Below the pieces are notes generated by a model. It was not told where the DNA came from. It saw nothing but the letters and a program-made list of their open reading frames with translations, and did no database searches. From assembly GCA_022792885.1 (NCBI GenBank), contig JAAWBX010000040.1:1-46499 (forward strand): 46,499 bases of DNA, read 5' to 3'. A program made the position numbers and the translations under genes. The DNA is from Lachnospiraceae bacterium (lineage in GTDB: Bacteria; Bacillota; Clostridia; Lachnospirales; Lachnospiraceae). The first letter of the stretch is position 1; every line of letters starts with the position of its first letter. Positions 15,117 to 23,439 of this stretch are shown piece after piece.

Positions 15117-15683
15117 ATGAGTAAAATACCCGCCCCTGAAGAGGCTTTTGAGATCTTAAAACAATATAACAAAGAACCGTTTCATTTAAAACACGGACAG
15201 GTCGTTTCCGGCATCCTCGGCTATCTGGCGAAAGAACATGACCCGGAACGAATCGATTTCTGGAAAACCGCCGGTATGCTCCACGACATCGATTATGAAT
15301 TGTACCCCGAAGAACATTGCCAAAAAGGCGTCGAGCTGATGCGCGAACAAGATCTCGACGAAAGCCTGATTCATGCCATGCAGGCCCACGGTTACAGCCT
15401 CTGCTCCGACGTGGAACCCAACTGCAGGATGGAGAAATTCCTGTTCGCCGTGGACGAACTCTCCGGCCTGATCGGAGCGGCCGCCCTAATGCGCCCCTCC
15501 AAAAGTATTGACGATATGGACGTAAAGTCCCTTAAGAAAAAATTCAAGGACAAACGTTTTGCCGCCGGATGCAACCGCGATGTGATCCTCAAAGGCGCCG
15601 AGATGCTGGAGATGCCGATCGAAGAGCTGCTCGAAATAACTCTGAACGCCATGAAGAGCCTGAACCCGGAAATGGGTTTATAA
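15117..15683 (+). CDS. HD domain-containing hydrolase
   Basis: This 188-residue protein is a small stand-alone HD hydrolase. The first metal-binding histidine is probably in HLKHGQVVSG, and the HD pair is in TAGMLHDIDYELYPEEH at about residues 49-65. Further histidines lie in HAMQAHGYS. A conserved ending around RDVILKGAEMLEMPIEELL is usual for this family of Clostridia proteins. The substrate, probably a phosphorylated small molecule, is unknown. The start at 15117 is chosen because GAGAGGAG lies just upstream; an in-frame ATG at 15096 lacks a site. It is a single-gene unit on the plus strand with promoter and terminator. Confidence 0.85.
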   Translation: MSKIPAPEEAFEILKQYNKEPFHLKHGQVVSGILGYLAKEHDPERIDFWKTAGMLHDIDYELYPEEHCQKGVELMREQDLDESLIHAMQAHGYSLCSDVEPNCRMEKFLFAVDELSGLIGAAALMRPSKSIDDMDVKSLKKKFKDKRFAAGCNRDVILKGAEMLEMPIEELLEITLNAMKSLNPEMGL

Positions 15684-15693
15684 CATTCAAAAT

Positions 15694-15735
15694 CCCCCGC
15701 CCGCCGGGTTTTTTACCGGCCGCGGGGAATTTTTT
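15694..15735 (+). terminator. Terminator of the HD-domain gene
   Basis: A GC-rich stem built from CCCCGCCCGCCGG and CCGGCCGCGGGG (15695-15727) is followed by AATTTTTTC. It also faces the end of the YitT gene. Confidence 0.75.
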
Positions 15736-15758
15736 CAATCTTCTTTTATGATTTCCGG

Positions 15759-16658
15759 TTATCCCATATGCCGTAGATACCGGCCGGACACGGAACAACC
15801 CTCGTTCAACACCACGAACGCATCCGGATCCAGTTCATGTATCATCCGGGTCAAAATCCCCGCCTCATATTTGGAAAGCACCGTATACAGCACCTTTCTC
15901 GGCTGACCGGTATAACCGCCAACGCCGTCGAGCAATGTCACGCCCCGATGAAACTGCTCCAGAATCGCGTGACGGATCGCCTCCCCGTCGCTGTTCGTCA
16001 TAATCATCGCCTGCACGTTGATGACCTGCGTATAGACCTTATCCACCACAAAACTCTGAAACGTCACATAAATAATCGAATAAATCGCAATCGAGGGGGT
16101 GAACAAAAGCAGGCAGAACGCATAGATAATCCCGTTAAACATCAAAGAAATCCGCCCGACACTGGCCGAACGATACTTCTTGGTAAAATAAACCCCCAGC
16201 ACATCCGTGCCGCCGCTGCTGCCGCCGTTCTTAAAGATCAGCCCGGCTCCCAGCCCGCACACGATCCCTCCGATCAGACAACCGGTCAGCGTATCCGGCA
16301 CAAGCGGTACCGCCGGAATCGGAATCACGCTCAAAAAAAACGAACTGGCCAGAACGCAGGTGACGGTCTTGACAAAAAAATGCTTCCCCAAACAACGATA
16401 CGCCATAATCAAAACCGGAACATTCAAAAACAAATATAATATGCCGGCGATATCCCTCCCGCCGAAATCCGTATGCAGCCCCTGCATCAAGAGCGTCCGC
16501 ATAATCTGCGAGGCGCCGAGAAATCCTCCGCTGTACAATCCCAGAGGTACAATGAACATATTCACGCCGAACGCGTGGACCGCGCCTCCTACCAGACAGG
16601 TCAAAATCTTGATTTCCCTTGTGTAATGCCGCATCTGCCGCGCTACTGCTTCTTTCAT
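15759..16658 (-). CDS. YitT family membrane protein (DUF161/DUF2179)
   Basis: This 299-residue protein has about five or six membrane helices (for example ILTCLVGGAVHAFGVNMFIV near the N-terminus and the glycine-rich GLGAGLIFKNGGSSGGTDV in the middle). A soluble C-terminal domain of the DUF2179 type follows (AIMTNSDGEAIRHAILEQF, then GVTLLDGVGGYTGQPRKVLY). The family is widespread in Firmicutes and its transport or sensing role is not established. It starts 22 bases after the transglutaminase lipoprotein gene, so the two are probably co-transcribed. The start codon is uncertain because the nearest GGAGG abuts the ATG. Confidence 0.87.
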   Translation of the reverse strand: MKEAVARQMRHYTREIKILTCLVGGAVHAFGVNMFIVPLGLYSGGFLGASQIMRTLLMQGLHTDFGGRDIAGILYLFLNVPVLIMAYRCLGKHFFVKTVTCVLASSFFLSVIPIPAVPLVPDTLTGCLIGGIVCGLGAGLIFKNGGSSGGTDVLGVYFTKKYRSASVGRISLMFNGIIYAFCLLLFTPSIAIYSIIYVTFQSFVVDKVYTQVINVQAMIMTNSDGEAIRHAILEQFHRGVTLLDGVGGYTGQPRKVLYTVLSKYEAGILTRMIHELDPDAFVVLNEGCSVSGRYLRHMG

Positions 16659-16680
16659 CCTCCGTCCGCCATCCTCTCAC

Positions 16681-17925
16681 TCATTCTGAAAGCTGAAACT
16701 GAATCGTCTTTTGCTCCTCATTCAACCCGTACAGGATTCGGTTTGCGTCAAAAGCGCTTCCCGTCGCCGCCTTCACCCGCCACAGATAGTCATAAATCTC
16801 CTGCTCTTGCAGAAGACGGGTCCGAATCTCCTGGTATAATTCCGGGCCGGCGCATCGAACCGAGAACTTGCCGGTCCCGTCTTCCAGACAACGGAAGATC
16901 AACGCCTCAAACCGCTCCGGGTTCCATTCTTCAAAATAATAGCCTTCCCTCACATAATAATTGTCTGCGGTCGCCGTACATACCGGAAGGGGAACGCCCA
17001 CGTCCGGGCTGTGCGTGCGCGCAATCTCCTCCGACGTTACCAGAAGATATTCATAACTGATATAATCGGCTCCCAGCTCCACCAGTTCGTCCTCCGAGCG
17101 GGCATACTGCGGATCCCCCCAGGTTGCGTCCAGATAATAAGGTTCCCCGTCCGCCCACACCAGGTTCCAGGCGTGAAGTTCACCGTTCGCTTTCCCCGTT
17201 ACCGTCACACAGGAAATCCCCATGCGTTCCAGTAAATACTGCACGGTCAAAGCATAACCCTGGCAGACCGACCGGCCGTTCAGCAACACACTGCAGATGT
17301 TCTGATTATCCTCGGCCTCCAGATCGTACTCGGTACTTAAGATCACATATTCGTATATATACTTGATCTTATTGTAATCATCCCCGTCCAGAGGCGCCCC
17401 GGATAAAATGGCCAGCGTCCGGTCCAGAACCTCTTCCTGGCGAAGATCTTTCTCCTCCCGGGAAAGCCCGTATACCGCCTCAAAGGAATATCCGAGCACC
17501 CGGTCCGCCATCCGATAAGTATACAAACTGTAATGGTCCAGCCAGAAAAGTTCCGGATGATCGTAAAGGACATACTGGTAAATCTCCGCGATCCGGGAAG
17601 GATCCGAAATTGTCAGATTCACTTCCTCCTCTTCCATAAGCGAAACGGCCTGATACATCTGCCGATATGCCTGTTTCTCTTCCTCATTCAATAAATGATA
17701 ATAATATAATCCTTCCTCTTCGATCTCCGGCACGGGCGAAGGTTGAAACCACCCGCCAAAAGGCCCGGGGGCCTCCTCCCCCCTCCAGGTCTCCGAAGCC
17801 GCAACCGGCGTGCTCTCTGCGGACACGGACGCGGCGGTCTCCGGCGCGGAAGGCGGATGGACGCAGCCCGCAAAAAAACACAGAAAAAGGCATAGCCTTA
17901 CACACCAGTCTTTCTTTCTCTTCAT
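16681..17925 (-). CDS. Transglutaminase-like domain lipoprotein
   Basis: This 414-residue protein starts with a lipoprotein signal (MKRKKDWCVRLCLFLCFFAGC, lipobox ending at Cys21), then a low-complexity linker. The mature part has a transglutaminase/protease-like core. The catalytic cysteine is in RSVCQGYALTVQYL, the histidine in GELHAWNLVW and the aspartate in YYLDATWGDP. Such surface proteins in Clostridia probably act on cell-wall or peptide substrates; the reaction is unknown. I chose the ATG at 17925 for the signal peptide; the frame stays open to 18015 inside folA. GGAGG lies 14 bases upstream, rather far. It follows folA by eight bases. Confidence 0.85.
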   Translation of the reverse strand: MKRKKDWCVRLCLFLCFFAGCVHPPSAPETAASVSAESTPVAASETWRGEEAPGPFGGWFQPSPVPEIEEEGLYYYHLLNEEEKQAYRQMYQAVSLMEEEEVNLTISDPSRIAEIYQYVLYDHPELFWLDHYSLYTYRMADRVLGYSFEAVYGLSREEKDLRQEEVLDRTLAILSGAPLDGDDYNKIKYIYEYVILSTEYDLEAEDNQNICSVLLNGRSVCQGYALTVQYLLERMGISCVTVTGKANGELHAWNLVWADGEPYYLDATWGDPQYARSEDELVELGADYISYEYLLVTSEEIARTHSPDVGVPLPVCTATADNYYVREGYYFEEWNPERFEALIFRCLEDGTGKFSVRCAGPELYQEIRTRLLQEQEIYDYLWRVKAATGSAFDANRILYGLNEEQKTIQFQLSE

Positions 17926-17933
17926 AGGACTTT

Positions 17934-18446
17934 TTACGCCCTCCTTTGATAGGTCCGGAAAGAAAATGTGATCTCCTCGAATGTCTTCCACTCGCTGCTC
18001 TCCCTCAATTCCCATTCCGGATCTTCATCCAGATTCGGATACCAGGTATCCGCCTCCGGAAAAATATTTTTCATATATGTCACATAGGCCGTCCGGCACT
18101 CCGAGAGCAAATCCCGATATAACATGCCTCCGCCGATCAGGAAAATATCCTCCTTCGGCCACGCCGTAAGAACCCGAAACAAGTCCTCATAAGAACCCAC
18201 GCAGATCAGCCGCGTATTTTCGTCTATCCGGGTATCCTCCGCCGGCCGCGTCGTCGATACCACCACATTCACCCGGTTTTTCAAAGGCCTTCCGCCGGGA
18301 AAACTCGCAAGCGTCTTCCGCCCCATAACGACCACATGCCCCTCCGTCGCCTCCCGAAAAAACTTCATATCAATCGGATTCCGCGCCAGCATAGCCCCGT
18401 TTTTCCCGATCGCCCAGTGACCGTCTACCGCTACAATCGCCTTCAT
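17934..18446 (-). CDS. folA: Dihydrofolate reductase
   Basis: This 170-residue enzyme reduces dihydrofolate to tetrahydrofolate with NADPH. Family marks are MKAIVAVDGHWAIGKNG at the N-terminus, MKFFREATEGHVVVMGRKT, the conserved PLKNRVNVVVSTT and IFLIGGGMLYRDLL. An acidic active-site residue is expected near position 27; here it is D27 in NPIDMKFF. It lies 28 bases after thyA on the same strand. The pairing makes sense because ThyA turns methylene-tetrahydrofolate into dihydrofolate, which this enzyme recycles. Confidence 0.96.
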   Translation of the reverse strand: MKAIVAVDGHWAIGKNGAMLARNPIDMKFFREATEGHVVVMGRKTLASFPGGRPLKNRVNVVVSTTRPAEDTRIDENTRLICVGSYEDLFRVLTAWPKEDIFLIGGGMLYRDLLSECRTAYVTYMKNIFPEADTWYPNLDEDPEWELRESSEWKTFEEITFSFRTYQRRA

Positions 18447-18474
18447 CCTCCGCGTTCTCCTTCCTTCACACCAT

Positions 18475-19305
18475 CTAAACGGCTACCGGAATCTTCTCGG
18501 AAAACTCATGATACCGATAATTTTCCAACCGGAAACTATCCCTCGTGAACCGATAAAAATCCTCGATCGTTTCATCCATCCAAAATACGGGGGCCGGATA
18601 AGGTTCCCGGGTCAGGAGCTTCTCCAGCATCGGAACATGCCTGTCATAAATATGAGCGTCCGCAATCACATGAACCAGTTCCCCCGGAACGAAACCGCTC
18701 ACCTGAGCAAACATGCACAACAGTGCGGCGTACTGACACACATTCCAGTTATTGGCCGTCAGCATATCCTGCGACCGCTGATTCAAAATCCCGTTCAGCT
18801 TGTTCCCGGACACGTTCAATGTCAGACTGTAGGCGCACGGATAAAGCTCCATCTCATACAGATCATGATGATTATAAATATTACTCAAGATCCGCCGGCT
18901 CGCGGGATTATGTTTCAAGTCGTACAGAATCCGATCCACCTGATCAAATTCTCCTTCCCGATACTTATGTTTTATCCCGAGCTGATAACCGTAGGCTTTT
19001 CCGATGGTTCCGTTCTCATCCACCCAACTGTCCCAGATATGACTGTTCAAATCCGCCACCCGGTTGGATTTTTTCTGCCAGATCCAGAGCAGTTCATCCA
19101 GACAGGATTTAAACGCGCAGCGCCGTATCGTAATAACAGGAAATTCTTTTGTCAAATCATAGCGGTTTACAATACCAAATTTCTTAATCGTATGTGCCGC
19201 CGTCCCATCTTCCCAGCGGGGACGAACCTCCTGATCCGTGTCCCAGACTCCGTTTGCCAGTATATCCTTACAGTTTTCTATAAATACCTGATCCGCGTAG
19301 CTCAT
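18475..19305 (-). CDS. thyA: Thymidylate synthase
   Basis: This 276-residue enzyme methylates dUMP to dTMP using methylene-tetrahydrofolate. It belongs to the ThyA family: TIRRCAFKSCLDELLWIWQK, then WDSWVDENGTIGKAYGYQLG, the nucleophile cysteine in LYPCAYSLTLNV, NQRSQDM and ADAHIYDRH. The residue after the nucleophile is Ala rather than the His of the E. coli PCH motif, and RSCD is RSQD. It therefore belongs to a divergent branch, which I believe is common in Clostridia. I chose the ATG at 19305 because AAGGAG is 6 bases upstream, although the frame is open to 19482. A promoter lies at 19352-19380. Confidence 0.94.
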   Translation of the reverse strand: MSYADQVFIENCKDILANGVWDTDQEVRPRWEDGTAAHTIKKFGIVNRYDLTKEFPVITIRRCAFKSCLDELLWIWQKKSNRVADLNSHIWDSWVDENGTIGKAYGYQLGIKHKYREGEFDQVDRILYDLKHNPASRRILSNIYNHHDLYEMELYPCAYSLTLNVSGNKLNGILNQRSQDMLTANNWNVCQYAALLCMFAQVSGFVPGELVHVIADAHIYDRHVPMLEKLLTREPYPAPVFWMDETIEDFYRFTRDSFRLENYRYHEFSEKIPVAV

Positions 19306-19351
19306 CGACGTCTCCTTCTTCCTTTGATCTTTTCCCTCCGGATACTCCCTT

Positions 19352-19380
19352 ATACTAACACATCCTCCCGGCAATCTCAA
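19352..19380 (-). promoter_or_regulatory. Promoter of thyA-folA
   Basis: On the minus strand, -35 TTGAGA (19375-19380) and -10 TAGTAT (19352-19357) with an upstream TG are 17 bases apart. It is about 40 bases before the thyA start. Confidence 0.65.
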
Positions 19381-19557
19381 CTTGAAAATTTCAGGGATTT
19401 TCCTTCGTTCCTTTCGACAAAAAATCCGCAAAACTTCCATTTTTAAAATATTTTTAAAAAAAGAGTAAGAATTTGTATACAAAAATTGAGAAAAAAAAAC
19501 AAGATTAAACCGTATACTATATCGAAAAAAAGTATGGACATGAAAAAAGGAGAGACT

Positions 19558-20844
19558 ATGTTAGTAACATTTATCGAACGATATAATTTCTTTCTGTTGA
19601 TTTTGTTCATGGGCTGTTATTTTTATCAGGCCGTCTATGTTCTGATCGGCCTCTTCAAAAAAGACGAAGAGGGACCCGAGAACCCGGAGTTAAAGCATTA
19701 TGCCGTTCTGATCTCGGCCCGGAACGAAAGCGCCGTGATCGGAGAACTCTTACAGAGCATCCAACAGCAGGACTACCCTTCCGGGTTAATCGATACATAT
19801 GTCATAGCCGATAACTGTGTCGATCACACCGCCGACATCGCCCGCTCCCACGGCGCTCACGTATTTGAACGTTTTCAATCCGCCAAAGTGGGAAAAGGCT
19901 ACGCCCTGGATTACGCCTTTCACAAAATCGCCGCGGAAAAAGGGATTCGCTATTATGCCGGATACCTGGTATTCGATGCGGATAACGTGTTGGATAAAAA
20001 CTATATACGGGAAATGAACCGCACCTTCTCGCTCGGATATCCGGTGATCACCAGTTACCGAAATTCCAAAAATTACGATTCCAACTGGATCTCCGCCGGA
20101 TACGCGTTGTGGTTCCTCCGGGAATCCCGTTTTTTGAACGGAGCCCGTATGAAATGCCATACCAGCTGCGCCATCTCCGGAACCGGTTTTCTGGTTTCTT
20201 CCGAAACCATCGAAAAGGATCACGGTTGGAAATACTCTCTTTTAACTGAAGATATCGAATTTTCCACCGATCATATAATTCGCGGCGACCGGATCGGCTA
20301 TTGCAGCAAAGCCATTCTCTATGACGAACAGCCGATCGATTTCAAAGCATCCTGGAATCAGCGAATGCGCTGGACAAAAGGATTTTATCAGGTATTCGCC
20401 CGATACGGCGGCAAATTGTTAAACGGAATTTTCCGAAACCGAAGCTTCCCCTGTTATGATATGCTGATGACGATTGCTCCGGCCACCCTGATCACTCTAA
20501 CGTCCCTGCTGCTCAACGGTTTTTTTACCGTAGGAGGAATCCTGACGGGGCATGCCCGCGTAACGGAAGCTTCCCTTTTGGCCATGGGCGGCTGCCTGAC
20601 AAGCATCTACCTGTCGCTCCTTGCTTTCGGCTCCGTCACCATAATCGCGGAACGGAAACAGATACACTGCAAGACCAGCCGCTGCCTTCTTTATCTGTTT
20701 ACTTTCCCGATCTTCCTTTTTACCTATATTCCGATCTCCGTCGCAGCCCTTTTTAAAAACGTGACCTGGAAACCGGTGCCGCACACCATCATCCGCAGCA
20801 CCGAACAAATCTGCCGCTATTCCAACAAAAAACAACAGGTTTGA
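19558..20844 (+). CDS. Membrane-bound family 2 glycosyltransferase
   Basis: This 428-residue enzyme has one N-terminal membrane helix (FFLLILFMGCYFYQAVYVLI), a GT-A domain starting near YAVLISARNESAVIGELLQS, and several C-terminal helices. Catalytic marks are the DxD box in LVFDADNVLD, TEDIEFS and QRMRWTKG, the order seen in processive synthases and related membrane glycosyltransferases (GT2). It probably transfers a sugar from a nucleotide donor at the inner membrane face for a polysaccharide or glycolipid. The product is unknown and there are no partner genes. I chose the ATG at 19558 because AAAGGAG lies 5 bases upstream. Confidence 0.88.
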   Translation: MLVTFIERYNFFLLILFMGCYFYQAVYVLIGLFKKDEEGPENPELKHYAVLISARNESAVIGELLQSIQQQDYPSGLIDTYVIADNCVDHTADIARSHGAHVFERFQSAKVGKGYALDYAFHKIAAEKGIRYYAGYLVFDADNVLDKNYIREMNRTFSLGYPVITSYRNSKNYDSNWISAGYALWFLRESRFLNGARMKCHTSCAISGTGFLVSSETIEKDHGWKYSLLTEDIEFSTDHIIRGDRIGYCSKAILYDEQPIDFKASWNQRMRWTKGFYQVFARYGGKLLNGIFRNRSFPCYDMLMTIAPATLITLTSLLLNGFFTVGGILTGHARVTEASLLAMGGCLTSIYLSLLAFGSVTIIAERKQIHCKTSRCLLYLFTFPIFLFTYIPISVAALFKNVTWKPVPHTIIRSTEQICRYSNKKQQV

Positions 20845-20887
20845 AATTCGCTTCCGAAAATTCGGGCGGAAAACAGGCGAACACGAC

Positions 20888-20930
20888 AAAACGGCCCTAT
20901 CCGTAAAACCGTTTCGGATAGGGCCGTTTT
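20888..20930. terminator. Strong bidirectional terminator
   Basis: AAAACGGCCCTATCCG (20888-20903) pairs perfectly with CGGATAGGGCCGTTTT (20915-20930), flanked by T-rich sequence on the plus strand and A-rich sequence on the other side. It separates the convergent glycosyltransferase and nrdD genes. Confidence 0.88.
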
Positions 20931-20937
20931 TATTCTT

Positions 20938-23325
20938 CTACCGGTTCAGGCTTTCCCGGTATCTCTTGATATCTCCGGCTCCCACATAACGCGAGGCCCC
21001 GCCGGCATTCACAACGATCAGTGTGGGGGCCTGCTGTACGCCGTACTCCCTTGTCACATCCGCCCGTTCTTCCGCATCCACCGTCTCATAATCCACATTC
21101 TCCAAAATCCGCCTGGCAATTCGGCAATTCGGACAGGTCTTCGTCGTGAAGAGATAACGCTTCTCACCGGGTTCGGCCGTTTTTTCACATTCCGGCCGTT
21201 TTTCGACCTGCGGCAGCGTCACGTACGTCGGAGGCGCCAGGCACTTTCTGCGCGAAGCCGCCAGATCGTAAACCCTGCGATTTTTAAACTCCTGCGTCTT
21301 CCCTTCGTTCCAATTCTGTACCGGACGATAATATCCGGTAATCCGGCTGTATACTTCCGCTTTCTTCCCGCAGATCGGGCAGACAAAACATTCGCCGGCC
21401 AGATAACCGTGTTCGGAACAGACCGAATACGTCGGCGACAGTGTATAATACGGTAATTTATAATTCTCGGCGATCGTCCGCACCAGTCGGGCGGCCGCCT
21501 GCCAATCCGGAAGTTTCTCGCCCAAAAAGGCATGGAACACCGTTCCGGACGTATACAATGTCTGCAGTTCGTCCTGAATATCCAGCGCGTCGAAAATATC
21601 CGGCGTATAATCCACTGGCAAGTGCGAGGAATTGGTATAATAAGGGGTATCGCCTTCTTTCCCCGCCGTGATGATATCCGGATAATCCGCCCGATCATGT
21701 TTGGCCAGACGGTAACAGGTCGATTCTGCCGGCGTCGCCTCCAGATTATACAAATCGCCGTACATCTCCTGATAATCCGACAACCGCTTGCGCATATGCT
21801 TCAGCACCTCTTTTGAAAACGCCTGCGTCTCCCGGTGCGTCATATCCGCCCTCAACCAGGCGGCGTTCAGCCCCATCTCATTCATGCCTACCAGGCCGAT
21901 CGTCGAAAAATGATTGACAAACGTACCCAGGTAACGCTTTGTATAAGGATATAACCCCTCGTCCAACAATCTGGTGATCACGTCCCGCTTCACTTTCAGA
22001 GAACGGGCCGCAACATCCATCACACGATCCAGCCTGGCATAAAAATCCGTCTCGTCCTTCGCCAGATATGCGATCTTCGGCATATTGATCGTAACTACTC
22101 CCACGGATCCCGTGCTCTCGCCGGAGCCAAAATAACCGCCGCCCTTCTTGCGCAGCTCGCGCAGGTCCAGACGCAGCCGGCAACACATACTGCGGATATC
22201 GCTGGGCTCCATATCGCTATTCACATAGTTCGAAAAATACGGCGTCCCATACTTCGCGGTCATCTCAAACAAGAGCCGGTTATTCTCCGTATCCGACCAG
22301 TCAAAATCTTTTGTGATTGAATAGGTCGGAATCGGATACTGAAAGCCCCGTCCGTTATAGTCTCCCCGGATCATGATCTCAATAAAAGCTTTGTTGATCA
22401 TGTCCATCTCTCTTTTGCAGTCCTTATAACAGAAATCCAGCTCTCTTCCTCCCACCACGGCAGGCAGCTCCGCCAGATCCGCCGGAACCGTCCAGTCCAG
22501 GGTAATATTCGTAAAAGGCGCCTGCGTCCCCCAGCGGCTCGGAGTATTCACACCGTAGACAAACGACTGAATGCACTGAACGACTTCTTCATAATTCAGG
22601 CGGTCCACCTTCACAAAAGGCGCCAGATAGGTATCAAACGAAGAAAACGCCTGGGCCCCCGCCCATTCGTTCTGCATGATTCCCAAAAAATTCACCATCT
22701 GATTGCACAGCGTTGACAAATGCTTGGCGGGGCCGGAAGTGATCTTGCCCGTAATACCGCCCAAACCCTCTTTAATCAACTGCTTTAACGACCAGCCGGC
22801 ACAGTATCCCGTCAGCATGGAGAGATCATGAATATGCATATCCGCGTTCCGGTGAGCGTTCGCAATCTCGTCGTCATAGATCTCGGAAAGCCAGTAATTC
22901 GCCGTAACCGCCCCGGAATTGCTCAAGATCAATCCCCCTACGGAATAGGTCACCGTAGAATTCTCCTTGACCCGCCAGTCTTCTATTTTTACGTAACTGT
23001 CCACCACATCCTTATAATTCAGAATCGTGGACTTCATATTCCGAACTTTCTCCCTCTGCTTCCGATACAGAATATAAGCCTTCGCCACATCCGTATAGCC
23101 GGCCTGAATCAGCACGGCCTCCACGCTGTCCTGAATATCTTCCACCGTGATCTCCCCGTTTTTGATCTTCGTCTGAAACTCCGCCGTAACCCGGAGTGCC
23201 AGAATCTGAAGAATCTCCTCGCTATACTGCTTCTGCGTCGCGATAAACGCTTTCTCGATCGCAGCCTGAATCTTGGCCAAAGCAAAGTCTGTAACTTCCC
23301 CGTCGCGTTTGATCACACGGAACAT
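20938..23325 (-). CDS. nrdD: Anaerobic ribonucleoside-triphosphate reductase fused to a glutaredoxin-like domain
   Basis: This 795-residue class III enzyme makes deoxyribonucleotides without oxygen by glycyl-radical chemistry. It has an N-terminal ATP-cone (VIKRDGEVTDF to about residue 95), the barrel domain, a zinc site CSEHGYLAGECFVCPICG, and the glycyl radical site SRITGYY with Gly664. After a linker comes a thioredoxin/glutaredoxin-like domain (KRYLFTTKTCPNCRIARRIL, redox pair C731/C734, cis-proline in QQAPTLIVV). The fused redoxin suggests the thiol-reduced class (NrdD2-like) rather than the formate-driven one. The activating enzyme NrdG is not next to it; a terminator follows directly. 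The ATG at 23325 is preferred because AGGACAGGA lies upstream. Confidence 0.95.
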   Translation of the reverse strand: MFRVIKRDGEVTDFALAKIQAAIEKAFIATQKQYSEEILQILALRVTAEFQTKIKNGEITVEDIQDSVEAVLIQAGYTDVAKAYILYRKQREKVRNMKSTILNYKDVVDSYVKIEDWRVKENSTVTYSVGGLILSNSGAVTANYWLSEIYDDEIANAHRNADMHIHDLSMLTGYCAGWSLKQLIKEGLGGITGKITSGPAKHLSTLCNQMVNFLGIMQNEWAGAQAFSSFDTYLAPFVKVDRLNYEEVVQCIQSFVYGVNTPSRWGTQAPFTNITLDWTVPADLAELPAVVGGRELDFCYKDCKREMDMINKAFIEIMIRGDYNGRGFQYPIPTYSITKDFDWSDTENNRLLFEMTAKYGTPYFSNYVNSDMEPSDIRSMCCRLRLDLRELRKKGGGYFGSGESTGSVGVVTINMPKIAYLAKDETDFYARLDRVMDVAARSLKVKRDVITRLLDEGLYPYTKRYLGTFVNHFSTIGLVGMNEMGLNAAWLRADMTHRETQAFSKEVLKHMRKRLSDYQEMYGDLYNLEATPAESTCYRLAKHDRADYPDIITAGKEGDTPYYTNSSHLPVDYTPDIFDALDIQDELQTLYTSGTVFHAFLGEKLPDWQAAARLVRTIAENYKLPYYTLSPTYSVCSEHGYLAGECFVCPICGKKAEVYSRITGYYRPVQNWNEGKTQEFKNRRVYDLAASRRKCLAPPTYVTLPQVEKRPECEKTAEPGEKRYLFTTKTCPNCRIARRILENVDYETVDAEERADVTREYGVQQAPTLIVVNAGGASRYVGAGDIKRYRESLNR

Positions 23326-23439
23326 ATTTCCTGTCCTCCCATCCTGCCGGTCGACCCCGGCATGTACCATCATACTATCACCAAAAATATGTCCCGTCAA
23401 TAGAACATCAAGATATTGTTTTACTCATACTTAAAACCA

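Noticed and set aside
14032..15120. 362-codon plus-strand ORF
   Set aside because: It lies antisense to spoVAF, shows no recognisable motif and has a composition typical of a reversed coding strand.
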